DNA of 64,000 nucleotides from CAXBNB01 sp040222275 (GCA_040222275.1 JAVKDJ010000011.1:1-64000), one strand, 5' to 3'. Shown: positions 45,695 through 55,440, numbered from the stretch's first letter. Numbers and translations: made by a program. The notes: generated by a model not told the origin, from the letters alone.

Positions 45695-46477
45695 TTACCA
45701 CTTTTCCATCACCCCCAATCCAAAGAGGGCAAAGTCGTATTTGACAGGATCTTGCGGGTCAAATTTCTTCAGGTTGTTGGTGAGTTCTTCGGCCGTTTGC
45801 CAGTCGGTTTGTTTTCTGGTGATGAGCCCTAGTCGCCTGGCTATCCTATCCACATGAACATCACAAGGGCAAATCAGGGAAGCTGTTGGTATGTTTTCCC
45901 AAATACCAAAATCAACCCCTCCATTGTCCTTCCTTACCATCCACCTTAGGTACATATTGAGCCTCTTACAAGCTGACTTATTGGCGGGTGTGGAAATGTG
46001 TTTCCTGGTGCGCTGAGGGGAATCAGGAAGGTCGAAGAAGTAATCCCGGAATGAAATCAGGGCCGCTTTCATGTCGAATGGCTGGTGGCTGGCTTTGGGC
46101 AGAAATGCTGATTCCAAAGATTCATGACCCTGATAGTGGGATTTTAATTTATGGATAAAGTACAGTGTGTCGGTAGCATTGAATGTGCGGTGTTTGAACC
46201 CGACTAAAGGTTTTAGGTCTGCCTCACTATGGTTTTTTATAAAATCATGCGGGGCATTTCCCATCATGTCCAGTAGTTCTGTGCACTTGTTTACTATGGT
46301 TTTCCTTTGCCCCCAGGCGAGCATGGCTGCAAAAAAACCGGCAATTTCTATGTCCTGTTTTTTTGAAAAACGATGGGGAATGCAAATGGGATCGTCGGCT
46401 ATGAACCCAGGCTGGTTAAATTCCTCAAATTTCTCGTCCAGGAAAGTTTTGAGTTCCCCAGAATCAATCATTGTCAA
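45695..46477 (-). CDS. TIGR02757 family protein
   Basis: 260 residues (or 258 from the second ATG at 46471). Family wording: DPICIPHRFSKKQDIEIAGFFAAMLAWGQRKTI near the N-terminus, STPANKSACKRLNMYLRWMVRKD in the middle, and PCDVHVDRIARRLGLITRKQTDW toward the end. The C-terminal part resembles helix-hairpin-helix DNA glycosylases. The biochemical role is unknown. The start overlaps the end of the LysM gene by 8-14 bp, so they are coupled. Confidence 0.85.
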   Translation of the reverse strand: MTMIDSGELKTFLDEKFEEFNQPGFIADDPICIPHRFSKKQDIEIAGFFAAMLAWGQRKTIVNKCTELLDMMGNAPHDFIKNHSEADLKPLVGFKHRTFNATDTLYFIHKLKSHYQGHESLESAFLPKASHQPFDMKAALISFRDYFFDLPDSPQRTRKHISTPANKSACKRLNMYLRWMVRKDNGGVDFGIWENIPTASLICPCDVHVDRIARRLGLITRKQTDWQTAEELTNNLKKFDPQDPVKYDFALFGLGVMEKW

Positions 46478-47576
46478 TCACGTATCCGATTTCTACAGGA
46501 ATCTTTGCATCCAGGGCTGCCAGCTTTTCGTATGCTGCGCTGGAAACCCGGATCAGCACGTTTCGGTTGATACCTGTTTCAGGTAATTTCCCTACTACAC
46601 GGGCAAAAATGGACAGGTTGTTCATTTGATTCTTTACTTCAATGATAGTTCCTATTCGTGCAGTACGGTGAAGGGCGAGGTATCTTCTGGTGTCACCAGT
46701 TCTTTGGATTTTCATCGCAAAGCCCTCTTCGATGGTTTTGTTCAGGTTGCCAATCTTCTCTTTTCTTTCCTTAAACCTGCTGTTGTCGGTTTTCACGTAC
46801 AACGTGTCTATTGGCACTTCCTCTTCTATTTCTTCCTGTTCTTCCTTTGTACCTTCGGGTTCCTTTTCTTTGATGTCCTCTTCCAGCGGTTCTTCGTCAG
46901 TTGATATTAGTGGGTTGGGAGTGTCTTTTTCTTCTTCTGAAGTAAATATGATCAGCTTTTGTCCAATACTTAGCTCGTTGGAGTTGAGCTGGTTCAGTGT
47001 TTTTAGATCCTCTGTTGATATGCCGTACTTTTTCGAAATGCTGTACAAAGTTTCTGAAGCCGACACTATGTGGAAAGGGCGATCGCTTGCCGATTGGATT
47101 GGCGCAGTGTCGGGAGTGTCCACATTGGTTGTTGTATTATCAGGTGTTTTATACCCTACAATCAGGCTGTCACCCAGGTTAAGCGAAGAGGAAGTAAGCT
47201 TGTTGTACTTCTTGAGTGAATCAATCGACACATCATATTTCCTCGCCAAGCTGTACAGTGTTTCCCCTGGGGCAACTACATGAAAGATTTCGCGCCCATT
47301 GAATTTTTGTTCCAAATCTGAATTTGGTTCAAAATAGGGAACCAACACCTCCTGGTGGATGGACAACCCTGCTTCTGCGTTTGTGTTATGTTTCAGTAGT
47401 TCCTGAACCTTTACATTGTACTTTTGAGAAATGGCAAAAAGGGTTTCCCCGGCTTCCACCCGATGAATGATAAATTTTTGACCGCCTTTCGACTCCATTC
47501 TCACCGAATCCATTTCCCGGGCATGTCCGGCCAGGGTGTGCAACAAGAGGATTACCACAAACAGATTAAACTTCAT
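46464..47576 (-). CDS. LysM-repeat protein with RlpA-like double-psi barrel
   Basis: 370 residues. Signal peptide about 1-19. Three LysM domains: about 34-80 (VEAGETLFAISQKYNV), 97-142 (VAPGETLYSLARKYDV), 172-217 (VSASETLYSISKKYGI). An acidic linker rich in Glu/Pro follows about 220-265, then a C-terminal barrel about 285-370 (GFAMKIQRTGDTRRYLALHRTA, IIEVKNQMNNLSIFARVVGKLP) like RlpA. It should bind peptidoglycan glycan strands in the periplasm. It overlaps both neighbours (11 bp with the gene upstream, 14 bp with the one downstream). Confidence 0.88.
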   Translation of the reverse strand: MKFNLFVVILLLHTLAGHAREMDSVRMESKGGQKFIIHRVEAGETLFAISQKYNVKVQELLKHNTNAEAGLSIHQEVLVPYFEPNSDLEQKFNGREIFHVVAPGETLYSLARKYDVSIDSLKKYNKLTSSSLNLGDSLIVGYKTPDNTTTNVDTPDTAPIQSASDRPFHIVSASETLYSISKKYGISTEDLKTLNQLNSNELSIGQKLIIFTSEEEKDTPNPLISTDEEPLEEDIKEKEPEGTKEEQEEIEEEVPIDTLYVKTDNSRFKERKEKIGNLNKTIEEGFAMKIQRTGDTRRYLALHRTARIGTIIEVKNQMNNLSIFARVVGKLPETGINRNVLIRVSSAAYEKLAALDAKIPVEIGYVIDND

Positions 47577-48339
47577 ATACGTTTAGCATGTTTTTGTCTG
47601 ATATAAATATCAATTTCTTTTCAATCGCAAAAAAAGTATCTTTTCCTATTCCTTTCAGGTTTTTGCCAAGATTTATTAGCTCCCTGGTTGTTCCATCAAG
47701 GTTGAGTATCAACAAATTGTTGGTCAAACCCTGGTCTTCCTGAAAGTAGTAGGAAATCACTATAATACTCGTGAGTTCCAGGTATTCGCAGCATACAACT
47801 GCCTGATGGCCGGTAGCCTCGGCTATATGCTTTACAAACCATACAAAGTGCTCACTTGTATCAGGATAAAACAACGGGAAATATTCTGATTTATTAGTTG
47901 TCCGCATTGTTTTTTCTGGTTCCTCCACAATCAAACCATTTTCTATATCCCAGTGCGAAAACCGGTTTTCAAAATGCGGGTGTGGCGCCCTGATGGTTCC
48001 ATTGGTCACTTCCAGTGCCACAAAATTCTCTTTTTCCCACACAATGGTTTTTCGTTCAAAATCAAATACGATCACGGTGGCCTTATCCGGGTTTTGCCCA
48101 TCATGGTATTCGTTCAAAATTATATAACGGTCTGTAATAGCCTTCAAGACCAGATTTCGGTTTTTTTTGGGACTGATATGGCCGGCTACTGACAGACCTT
48201 TCTCCAGATCGAATACATCATAATGAGGGATTGACGACTGCACATCGACATGTTCTATGCAGAGCAGGTTTTGGCCTTCTGAAGTTTTTAACGACCTGAC
48301 TATTCCGGGCAGTTGGAGTTGCAATATTGGGTTTGTCAA
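47566..48339 (-). CDS. DUF4905-like protein
   Basis: 257 residues, no signal peptide. Predominantly beta-strand (repeated FDLEKG, VFDFERKTIVWEK, LDGTTRELINLGKNL), suggesting an incomplete propeller. I name it from its place and general look: DUF4905 proteins sit beside LysM and TIGR02757 genes in Cytophagales. The assignment is tentative. First gene of the 48339-to-45695 operon, with 11 bp overlap to the LysM gene. Confidence 0.55.
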   Translation of the reverse strand: MTNPILQLQLPGIVRSLKTSEGQNLLCIEHVDVQSSIPHYDVFDLEKGLSVAGHISPKKNRNLVLKAITDRYIILNEYHDGQNPDKATVIVFDFERKTIVWEKENFVALEVTNGTIRAPHPHFENRFSHWDIENGLIVEEPEKTMRTTNKSEYFPLFYPDTSEHFVWFVKHIAEATGHQAVVCCEYLELTSIIVISYYFQEDQGLTNNLLILNLDGTTRELINLGKNLKGIGKDTFFAIEKKLIFISDKNMLNVYEV

Positions 48340-48477
48340 ATGATTTATTGATTATTGGTGCGGCCTTTAATGGCTTTAAAGCGTTAAATTTACAAGATTG
48401 GATCGATCGTTTTTGGTTTCGGCAATATGCTGGCTTTTTTACAAATTTCAGATATTCCTGATGCAAAGATAAAATGA

Positions 48478-48515
48478 TTAAATTATGCGTATATTTTTAC
48501 ACTTGCATAATTTAA
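48478..48515. promoter_or_regulatory. 11-bp inverted repeat in a divergent promoter region
   Basis: ttaaattatgc (48478-48488) and gcataatttaa (48505-48515), exact arms 16 bp apart, between the DUF4905-like gene (minus) and the NfeD gene (plus). A candidate operator for one or both promoters; an AT-rich stem is the alternative. Confidence 0.45.
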
Positions 48516-48573
48516 CAGGAAAGGCCGTAAAACCGGCAAAAGTCCAAATACAAGGTAAATAAAGTATAGTTAG

Positions 48574-49926
48574 ATGAATAGATTTTGTATCGTTTTCTTT
48601 TCGGTTCTTTTTGGTAGTTTTTTTTCTATGGCACAGGAAAGTGTGGGTGAAGGGAAAAAGCCGCTGGTATTTAAGATGGTACTGGACAGTGAGATAGACC
48701 CAAGGACAAACCGCTATTCTGAGCTGGCCCTCGACAAGGCAAGGGAGCTGGGTGCAGATTATGTGATCATAGAAATGGATACCTACGGCGGAGCGCTGAA
48801 TGATGCCGACGACATACGCACCCGTGTGATGGAGTTTGAAATACCCATTTATGTTTTCATCAATAAAGACGCAGCGTCAGCCGGTGCTTTGATATCTATA
48901 GCATGCGACAGCATATACATGGCAAAAGGTGCCAGTATCGGTGCGGCCACCGTGGTGACAGCCGATGGTTCGGCTGCCCCGGACAAATACCAGTCTTATA
49001 TGAGGTCGATCATGCGGTCCACCGCAGAGGCCAATGGCCGTGACCCTAAAATAGCTGAAGCCATGGTGGATCAAAACATAAAAGTGGACAGTATTTCACA
49101 AGAGGGACAGGTGATCACCTTTTCCACCTCTGAGGCCATCAGGTATGGATACTGCGAAGGGCAGGTGGCCACTATCGATGAGATCATGCAGCGATCCAAT
49201 GTGGACGACTATCAGCTTCATGAATATTCTCTCAGTGGCACAGACAAATTGGTACAAATCTTCCTGAATCCATTTTTGAGTGGCATATTGGTGATGGTGA
49301 TTTTGGGAGGTATTTATTTTGAATTGCAAACCCCTGGGGTCGGCTTCCCGATTTTGGCTGCAGCAGTAGCATTGGTGTTGTATTTTATCCCATACTATCT
49401 GAACGGGCTGGCAGAAAACTGGGAAATAGCTTTGTTTTTTGTGGGGATAGTTTTGATAGCCCTTGAGATATTCGTCATTCCGGGCTTTGGTTTGGCTGGT
49501 ATCGCTGGGATTACCCTTACCATTGGCTCGCTGGTGCTGGTGATGCTCAATAACGATGCTTTTGATTTTTCGTTCGTCAACTCTACCAAACTGGTAACTG
49601 CACTATTCACAATTTTTATTGCCTTCGGAGGGGCTGTTGTGTTGATGTTTATAGGAGGGGTGAGGCTAACGACCACCAATATGTTTAAAAAGATTGCTCT
49701 ACAAACTGAAATGACCAGGGAGCTAGGATACACGTCCAATTTCAAAAAAGAGTCCTTCACTGGCAAGCAGGGGGTGGCATTTACCATACTTCGTCCCAGT
49801 GGCAAAGTGATGATTGACGGGGAATTGTATGATGCCTATACACGTGGCAACTACATCGAAAAAGATACCCCGGTGGAAGTTGTTTCGGACGAAGGCACAT
49901 CATTGAAAGTAAAATCAATTTCATAA
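48574..49926 (+). CDS. NfeD-family membrane serine protease
   Basis: 450 residues. Signal peptide about 1-21. ClpP-like protease domain about 30-220: IIEMDTYGGALNDADDIRTRV, nucleophile Ser102 in KDAASAGALIS, and Lys138 in APDKYQSYM, matching the Ser-Lys dyad of the archaeal 1510-N protease. Four or five membrane helices lie about 232-370, and a C-terminal OB-fold NfeD domain about 385-450 (GKQGVAFTILRPSGKVMIDGELYDAYT). Family members are thought to cleave stomatin-like proteins. kdsB starts immediately after the stop (0 bp). Confidence 0.9.
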   Translation: MNRFCIVFFSVLFGSFFSMAQESVGEGKKPLVFKMVLDSEIDPRTNRYSELALDKARELGADYVIIEMDTYGGALNDADDIRTRVMEFEIPIYVFINKDAASAGALISIACDSIYMAKGASIGAATVVTADGSAAPDKYQSYMRSIMRSTAEANGRDPKIAEAMVDQNIKVDSISQEGQVITFSTSEAIRYGYCEGQVATIDEIMQRSNVDDYQLHEYSLSGTDKLVQIFLNPFLSGILVMVILGGIYFELQTPGVGFPILAAAVALVLYFIPYYLNGLAENWEIALFFVGIVLIALEIFVIPGFGLAGIAGITLTIGSLVLVMLNNDAFDFSFVNSTKLVTALFTIFIAFGGAVVLMFIGGVRLTTTNMFKKIALQTEMTRELGYTSNFKKESFTGKQGVAFTILRPSGKVMIDGELYDAYTRGNYIEKDTPVEVVSDEGTSLKVKSIS

Positions 49927-50676
49927 ATGAAGATATTAGGAGTAATTCCTGCCAGGTATGAATCCACGAGGTTTCCTGGTAAATGCATGGTGGACATAGC
50001 GGGAAAAACCATGGTGAGGAGGGTATATGAGCGAGCCAGCGAATCTGATTCACTATCGAAAGTGATAGTGGCCACCGACGATCAACGTATTTTTGATGAA
50101 ATCACCAACTGTGGAGGCGATGTGGTGATGACCTCACCGAGCCATCGCAATGGCACAGAGAGGTGCAGCGAGGTGTTGGGGAAAATGAATGAACACTACG
50201 ACTATATAATCAATATACAGGGGGATGAACCCTTCATCAACCCCGAACAAATAGATATCCTGGCCAGCTGCCTGGATGGGGAAACCGAGCTGGGTACCCT
50301 TGTGAGGCACGAACGGGATCAGGAAGTACTATCACGTCCAACTGAAATGAAGGTAGTGCTCAATAAAAATGATGAAGCCATGTACTTTAGCAGGTCGGTG
50401 ATACCTTTCGTAAGGGATGCAACCAATGTAGATTGGGCTGAACGACATGAATTTTATTTGCATGTGGGCATCTATGCCTATCGTTCGGATATCCTCAAGG
50501 AAATCGTAAAACTGCCACCGGGAAAGTTGGAAATGACTGAATCCCTGGAGCAGCTTCGTTGGCTGGAAAATGGTTTTAAGATAAAAGTAGCCCACACCCA
50601 GCACGAATCCTTTATGATCGACACCCCGGAGGACCTGCAAGCGGCACTAAAGCACTTTGCTGGTAAGGAAATTTAG
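49927..50676 (+). CDS. kdsB: 3-deoxy-manno-octulosonate cytidylyltransferase
   Basis: 249 residues. VIPARYESTRFPGKCMVDIAGKTMVRRVYERA at the N-terminus (start split IPARYESTRFPGK), VATDDQRIFDEI, SPSHRNGTERCSEV, NIQGDEPFI, YFSRSVIPFVR, HVGIYAYRSDIL, and LEQLRWLENGFKIKV. It activates KDO as CMP-KDO for lipid A core synthesis, which fits an LPS-bearing organism. It is cotranscribed with the NfeD gene. Confidence 0.96.
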   Translation: MKILGVIPARYESTRFPGKCMVDIAGKTMVRRVYERASESDSLSKVIVATDDQRIFDEITNCGGDVVMTSPSHRNGTERCSEVLGKMNEHYDYIINIQGDEPFINPEQIDILASCLDGETELGTLVRHERDQEVLSRPTEMKVVLNKNDEAMYFSRSVIPFVRDATNVDWAERHEFYLHVGIYAYRSDILKEIVKLPPGKLEMTESLEQLRWLENGFKIKVAHTQHESFMIDTPEDLQAALKHFAGKEI

Positions 50677-50737
50677 GGGGGTGCTATTTTGGAGGTAGAA
50701 ATGGGCCCTGTCGGCACATACCAGTACCGTTGTGGTC

Positions 50738-51960
50738 GTGTCATTCCGTAGTGCAACGAAGGAATCTTTTCGAGTTCCAGTGAGTAGTACAAGTCAAAAA
50801 TAGCTGCACCAGTTTTTACATCAAACGTTCGGATACCACGTCACTTCGACGTAGGAGAAGTCCCCTTATTAAAGTTCATTTTTGATGGGCTTTGTACTTC
50901 GAATGATGGGCTACATGCTTTCGGGGATCTCTCAAGCTACGCTTATCGAGATGACGTCTTACCATGGGCCTTCGATGTACCGATGTTCCATGTTGAGTGC
51001 AGAACTAAATTGAGCATAAGATTTCTCCACTTCGTTGCGAAATGACAGCACCTGACGGTTGGGGTAAACTCATGGGTTTAGACGATAATTTGTTGGACAG
51101 CAGACAGTTTGCGGAGGCAGCACCCCTCTGGTCATATCATTCCGTAGTGCAACGAAGGAATCTTTTCCAGTTCAGTAAGTAGTACAAGTCAAAAACAACT
51201 GCACCAGTTTTTACATCAAACGTTCGAATACCACGTCACTTCGACGTAGGAGAAGTCCCCTTATCAAAGGGCATTTTTGATGGGCTTTGTACTTCGAATG
51301 ATGGGCTACATGCTTTCGGGGATCTCTCAAGCTACGCTTATCGAGATGACGTCCTTACCATGGGCCTTCGATGTACCGATGTTCCACGTTGAGTGCAGAA
51401 CTAAATTGAGCATAAGATTTCTCCACTTCGTTGCGAAATGACAGTACCTGAATGAAGGTTGGTGTAAACTCATGGGTTTAGACGACAATTATGCTGGACA
51501 ACAAATAGTCTGAGGTGGCAGATTCCCTTTGGTCATGTCATTCCATTGTGCAACGAAGGAATCTTTTCCTCTTCTAAGTTAAAAAGACATGTGTTTGCTC
51601 TAAATCGAATGCTTGCATATCAACGTCACTTCGACGCAGGAGAAGTCCCCTTAACGAAGGGCATTTTTGATGGGCTTTTGTACTTCGAATGATGGGCTGT
51701 ATGCTTTTGGGGATCTCTCAAGCTACGCTTATCGAGATGACGTCCTTACGATGGGCCTTCGATGTATCGATGTTTCAGGTTGAGTCTGGAACTAAATTGA
51801 GCATAAGATTTCTCCACTTCGTTGCGAAATGACAGTGCCTAAGGTTTGCGTAAACTCATGGGTTTAGACGACAATTATGTTGGACAACAGACAGTTTGCG
51901 GAGGCAGCACCCCTTTGGTCATGTCATTCCGTAGAGCAACGAAGGAATCTTTTCCATTTC
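50738..51960. repeat. Tandem array of about 395-bp units (3 full copies plus a partial fourth)
   Basis: The marker tcattcc...caacgaaggaatctttt recurs at 50741, 51137, 51538 and 51924, giving periods of 396, 401 and 386 bp. Each unit holds four REP-like hairpin modules of a common form GTCAYYYCG...GGARATC: a plus-oriented cgtcacttcgacgtaggag, a minus-oriented tcgagatgacgt, a minus-oriented cgttgcgaaatgacag, and the plus-oriented marker. Unit 3 is most diverged at its 5' end (51575-51625). No ORF is preserved. Confidence 0.9.
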
Positions 51961-52087
51961 TCAAGTTAACACGTACGAACTGGTGTAAACATAAAAGCCC
52001 GTTTTCCATGGTTGACCACAGGCTGCCAACCGTTCACCTCCAGCAAATCATTTACTCGCCATCCATAGCATTTCCCCGATTTCCTTT

Positions 52088-52095
52088 TAATTTTG
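52088..52095 (+). promoter_or_regulatory. -7 box (TAATTTTG) upstream of leuS
   Basis: Exact TAnnTTTG match 46 bp before the leuS ATG. No TTG at the usual distance. Confidence 0.45.
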
Positions 52096-52140
52096 CCCCC
52101 TCAAAAAAACTGACCTCACAAACAAAAAGAAGGACTACAA

Positions 52141-55083
52141 ATGGCGGAATACAACTTTTCGGAAATAGAAAAAAAGTGGCAGGAATACTGGAAGGTAAAC
52201 AAGACTTTCAAGGCTGAAGTGGATACTTCAAAGCCTAAATTTTACGCCCTGGATATGTTTCCCTATCCTTCCGGGGCGGGATTGCATGTGGGGCACCCGC
52301 TTGGTTATATCGCATCGGATATAGTATCGCGCTACAAGCGGATCAAGGGGTTTAATGTCCTGCATCCCATGGGCTTTGATGCTTTCGGTTTACCGGCTGA
52401 GCAGTACGCCATCCAGACAGGCCAGCATCCGGCCATTACCACCGAAACGAACATCAACCGTTATAAGGAACAGTTAAAAAATATTGGTTTTTCCTTTGAT
52501 TGGGACAAGGAAGTGAGGACTTGCGACCCTGCCTACTACAAGTGGAGCCAATGGATTTTCCTTCAATTGTTTGGTAGTTGGTACAACAAAGATTCAGACA
52601 AGGCTGAATCCATTGATAGCCTGATAGCCATCTTCGAAAAGGAAGGGAATGCCAATGTCCATGCTGTTTGTGATGATGATACCCCTGCCTTTACTGCCGC
52701 TGAATGGAAGGCTTTTACCGAGAAGGAACGGCAAACTATCTTGCTGAACTACCGCTTGACTTACCTTTCTGAAACGACGGTAAATTGGTGCCCTGCGTTG
52801 GGCACTGTGCTTTCCAATGATGAAGTGAAGGAAGGTTTTTCCGAAAGGGGAGGGCATCCTGTGGAAAGGAAACTCATGCCACAATGGAGCATGAGGATTA
52901 CTGCCTATGCCGAGAAGCTGCTGCAAGGGTTGAACAAGATCGACTGGCCTGAACCACTCAAGGAAATGCAGCGCAACTGGATAGGAAAATCTATCGGTGC
53001 GGAAATGGACGTGCAGGTAGAAGGGAGCGACAAGTTGATCAAAATATTTACCACCCGCATAGATACTGTTTACGGGTTGACATTTATGGTGCTGGCACCA
53101 GAGCATGAGTTGGTGTCTGAAATCACCACAGCCGACCAAAAAGCAGAAGTTGAGAAATATGTAGCCGAAGCAAAGAATAAATCGGAGCGTGACCGAATGA
53201 CCAATGTGAAGACCGTATCAGGTGCTTTTACAGGTGCTTACGCGGTACATCCGTTTTCTGGGGAGAAGTTGCCCATCTGGATAGCCGATTACGTACTGGC
53301 TGGCTATGGAACAGGCGCCATCATGGCGGTACCGGGAGGCGATCAGCGGGACTATGATTTTGCCAAACATTTTGGTTTACAGATTTTACCGGTATTCGAA
53401 AATACGGACATCAGCGAAGAGGCCAATCCCACGAAAGAAGGAAAGATTATCAATGAAGGGTTGCTGTATGGGCTGACCCACGAAGAAGGGGTAAAGAAGG
53501 CTATAGAATTTTTGGAAGAAAAAGGAATAGGAACTGGTAAGACTAACTACCGATTGAGAGATGCGATTTTCGCCCGTCAGCGTTACTGGGGCGAGCCCGT
53601 ACCGATTTACTTTAAGGATGGATTGCCCTACCCTGTGGCGATAGAGGACCTGCCGGTTGTTTTGCCTGAGATTGATAAATATCTGCCAACCGAAGATGGC
53701 GATCCTCCATTGGGTAGGGCCACCGACTTCACCTATACTCCTAAAGGAGAAACAGAAAGCTATCCTTTGGAATTGAGCACCATGCCAGGGTGGGCAGGGT
53801 CGAGCTGGTACTGGTACCGCTATATGGACGCGCACAATGAGGAGGCATTTGTAAGTGATGAAGCCCAATCCTACTGGAAGGATGTGGATCTGTACATTGG
53901 CGGTTCGGAGCACGCTACGGGGCACTTGTTGTATTCTCGTTTCTGGAATAAATTTTTACATGACCTTGGACTGGTAGGAGAGAACGAACCTTTCAAAAAG
54001 CTGGTGAACCAGGGGATGATTCAGGGGAGGTCGAACTTTGTGTACCGACTGAGATATGAAGTTCATGGAGTTGCTACAATCGATTTACCGCAAATCTTTA
54101 TTTCTAAAGGACTAGTTGACAAAATCACTAAAATTGAGAACGGGAAGGTTCGAATGGATTTGCATAATGAAGCAGATCAAATTATTGTCTCTAAAACACA
54201 GGAAATTGTCGGAAAGGTTTTTCCCGATAAAGGATATACTTCAGGTTATGAAGGGCTAAAAAACGGCATTCATGTTGATGTCAGTCATGTGGATAATGAC
54301 GTATTGGATATTGAAGCATTCAAAAACTGGAGACCAGATTTGAAAGAAGCGGAATTCATTCTGGAGGACGGAAAATACATCTGTGGTTATGAGGTAGAGA
54401 AAATGTCTAAGTCCAAGTACAATGTAGTGAATCCGGATGACATCATAGAAAAATACGGAGCTGATACCCTGCGCATGTACGAGATGTTCCTGGGACCTTT
54501 GGAGCAGTTTAAGCCCTGGAATACCCACGGTATAGATGGTGTGTTTAAGTTTTTGAGGAAGGCATGGCGGTTGTTTCACGATGCAGATGGGAATTTCGTG
54601 GTATCGGATGCAGCACCTTCTCCGGATGAGCAAAAGATTATCCATAAAACCATCAAAAAAGTGCAGGAAGATATTGAAGGATTGGCCTTAAACACTTCTG
54701 TAAGCGCTATGATGATTGCGGTCAATGAATTGACGGCATTGAAATGCAACAAACGTGAGGTGCTGGAAAAGCTGGTGCTGATCCTTTCTCCTTTCGCACC
54801 GCACATTTCAGAGGAGCTTTGGGAAAAACTTGGCCATCAGGGTGGAGTCAGTGTCTCGAACTACCCTACCTACGATGAATCGTTTCTGGTGGAGGCTTCA
54901 CACGAGTATCCTGTTTCGATCAATGGCAAAGTCAGGGTGAAGCTTTCCTTCCCGGTCGATCAGGATGTAAAGGAAATTGAAACCGAAGTGCTGGCCCATG
55001 AGATTGTACAAAAATGGACCAATGGCAAACCACCAAAAAAAGTGATCATTGTGCCGAAGAGGATTATTAATGTAGTGGTGTAG
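52141..55083 (+). CDS. leuS: Leucyl-tRNA synthetase
   Basis: 980 residues, longer than the roughly 860 of Proteobacteria but in line with Bacteroidetes. HIGH motif as HVGHPLGY near residue 50 (YPSGAGLH before it), a class Ia catalytic core, a CP1 editing domain with GTGAIMAVPGGDQRDYDFAK, the zinc/leucine-specific region (PGWAGSSWYWYRYMD, YIGGSEHATGHLLYSRFW), KMSKS as KMSKSKYNVVNPDD, then the anticodon-binding domain. A Bacteroidetes-type insertion precedes KMSKS. The stretch 54061-54360, within it, is notably AT-rich (about 36% GC against roughly 47-50% around). The TAG stop abuts heptamer array F. Confidence 0.96.
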   Translation: MAEYNFSEIEKKWQEYWKVNKTFKAEVDTSKPKFYALDMFPYPSGAGLHVGHPLGYIASDIVSRYKRIKGFNVLHPMGFDAFGLPAEQYAIQTGQHPAITTETNINRYKEQLKNIGFSFDWDKEVRTCDPAYYKWSQWIFLQLFGSWYNKDSDKAESIDSLIAIFEKEGNANVHAVCDDDTPAFTAAEWKAFTEKERQTILLNYRLTYLSETTVNWCPALGTVLSNDEVKEGFSERGGHPVERKLMPQWSMRITAYAEKLLQGLNKIDWPEPLKEMQRNWIGKSIGAEMDVQVEGSDKLIKIFTTRIDTVYGLTFMVLAPEHELVSEITTADQKAEVEKYVAEAKNKSERDRMTNVKTVSGAFTGAYAVHPFSGEKLPIWIADYVLAGYGTGAIMAVPGGDQRDYDFAKHFGLQILPVFENTDISEEANPTKEGKIINEGLLYGLTHEEGVKKAIEFLEEKGIGTGKTNYRLRDAIFARQRYWGEPVPIYFKDGLPYPVAIEDLPVVLPEIDKYLPTEDGDPPLGRATDFTYTPKGETESYPLELSTMPGWAGSSWYWYRYMDAHNEEAFVSDEAQSYWKDVDLYIGGSEHATGHLLYSRFWNKFLHDLGLVGENEPFKKLVNQGMIQGRSNFVYRLRYEVHGVATIDLPQIFISKGLVDKITKIENGKVRMDLHNEADQIIVSKTQEIVGKVFPDKGYTSGYEGLKNGIHVDVSHVDNDVLDIEAFKNWRPDLKEAEFILEDGKYICGYEVEKMSKSKYNVVNPDDIIEKYGADTLRMYEMFLGPLEQFKPWNTHGIDGVFKFLRKAWRLFHDADGNFVVSDAAPSPDEQKIIHKTIKKVQEDIEGLALNTSVSAMMIAVNELTALKCNKREVLEKLVLILSPFAPHISEELWEKLGHQGGVSVSNYPTYDESFLVEASHEYPVSINGKVRVKLSFPVDQDVKEIETEVLAHEIVQKWTNGKPPKKVIIVPKRIINVVV

Positions 55084-55139
55084 TTAGAAGCTGGTAGCTG
55101 GAAGTTAGGAGCTGGAAGTGGGAAGTAGGAAGTGAGGAG
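55084..55139. repeat. Heptamer array F (8 x 7 bp)
   Basis: ttagaag, ctggtag, ctggaag, ttaggag, ctggaag, tgggaag, taggaag, tgaggag: exactly in phase, starting at the base after the leuS TAG. Confidence 0.85.
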
Positions 55140-55440
55140 GTGGTTGGCTGCACTCAATAAGCCAAGCTAAGGTTTTTAGATCTTTCACTTCGCTCAAGAT
55201 GACAAGGCAAACGGTAGATTAGGAAACTAATGAGTGTGAGTAGCTTTAGGGAAGTATATTAAACCTGTTGGCTGGTTCATGGAACTCATTCCACCATTTT
55301 CATTCCATTGCAAATTGAGATATTTCACTTCACTCAAGGTGGTTAGGTGAGAGATACACAACCAATCATCAAGGATTTAATGAGTGGAGCAGGTGTATGC
55401 ATTTATGAACCTGTGTATTGCCACTTACATCGCACTTATC
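55140..55440. other. Intergenic DNA with two REP-like modules
   Basis: Between arrays F and G. 55179-55203 (gatctttcacttcgctcaag then atgac) and 55317-55347 (a decayed copy with tttcacttcactcaagg) are minus-oriented members of the GTCA...GAAG...GATC hairpin family also seen in the 395-bp array. Nothing else recognised. Confidence 0.6.

Larger units (their letters stand above)
50677..52140. other. Large intergenic region of 1,464 bp, mostly repeats
   Basis: No credible gene. The region is filled by the 395-bp tandem array (50738-51960), then leuS upstream DNA with a -7 box. Open frames here cross repeat units and are not conserved-looking. Confidence 0.8.

Noticed and set aside
45467..45832. 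121-codon plus-strand frame with a hydrophobic start after parE
   Set aside because: It overlaps the TIGR02757 coding region antisense, and its first part has no recognisable domain.
50738..51960. Possible CRISPR array
   Set aside because: Units are about 395 bp with few differences, not short direct repeats with unique spacers, and no cas gene is near.
51846..52217. Open frame of 123 codons before leuS on the plus strand
   Set aside because: It spans the end of the tandem repeat array and the leuS start in another frame, and has no family-like features.
54040..54370. Foreign ORF inserted in leuS
   Set aside because: The frame is continuous and the protein matches the Bacteroidetes-type insertion before KMSKS; only base composition is odd.
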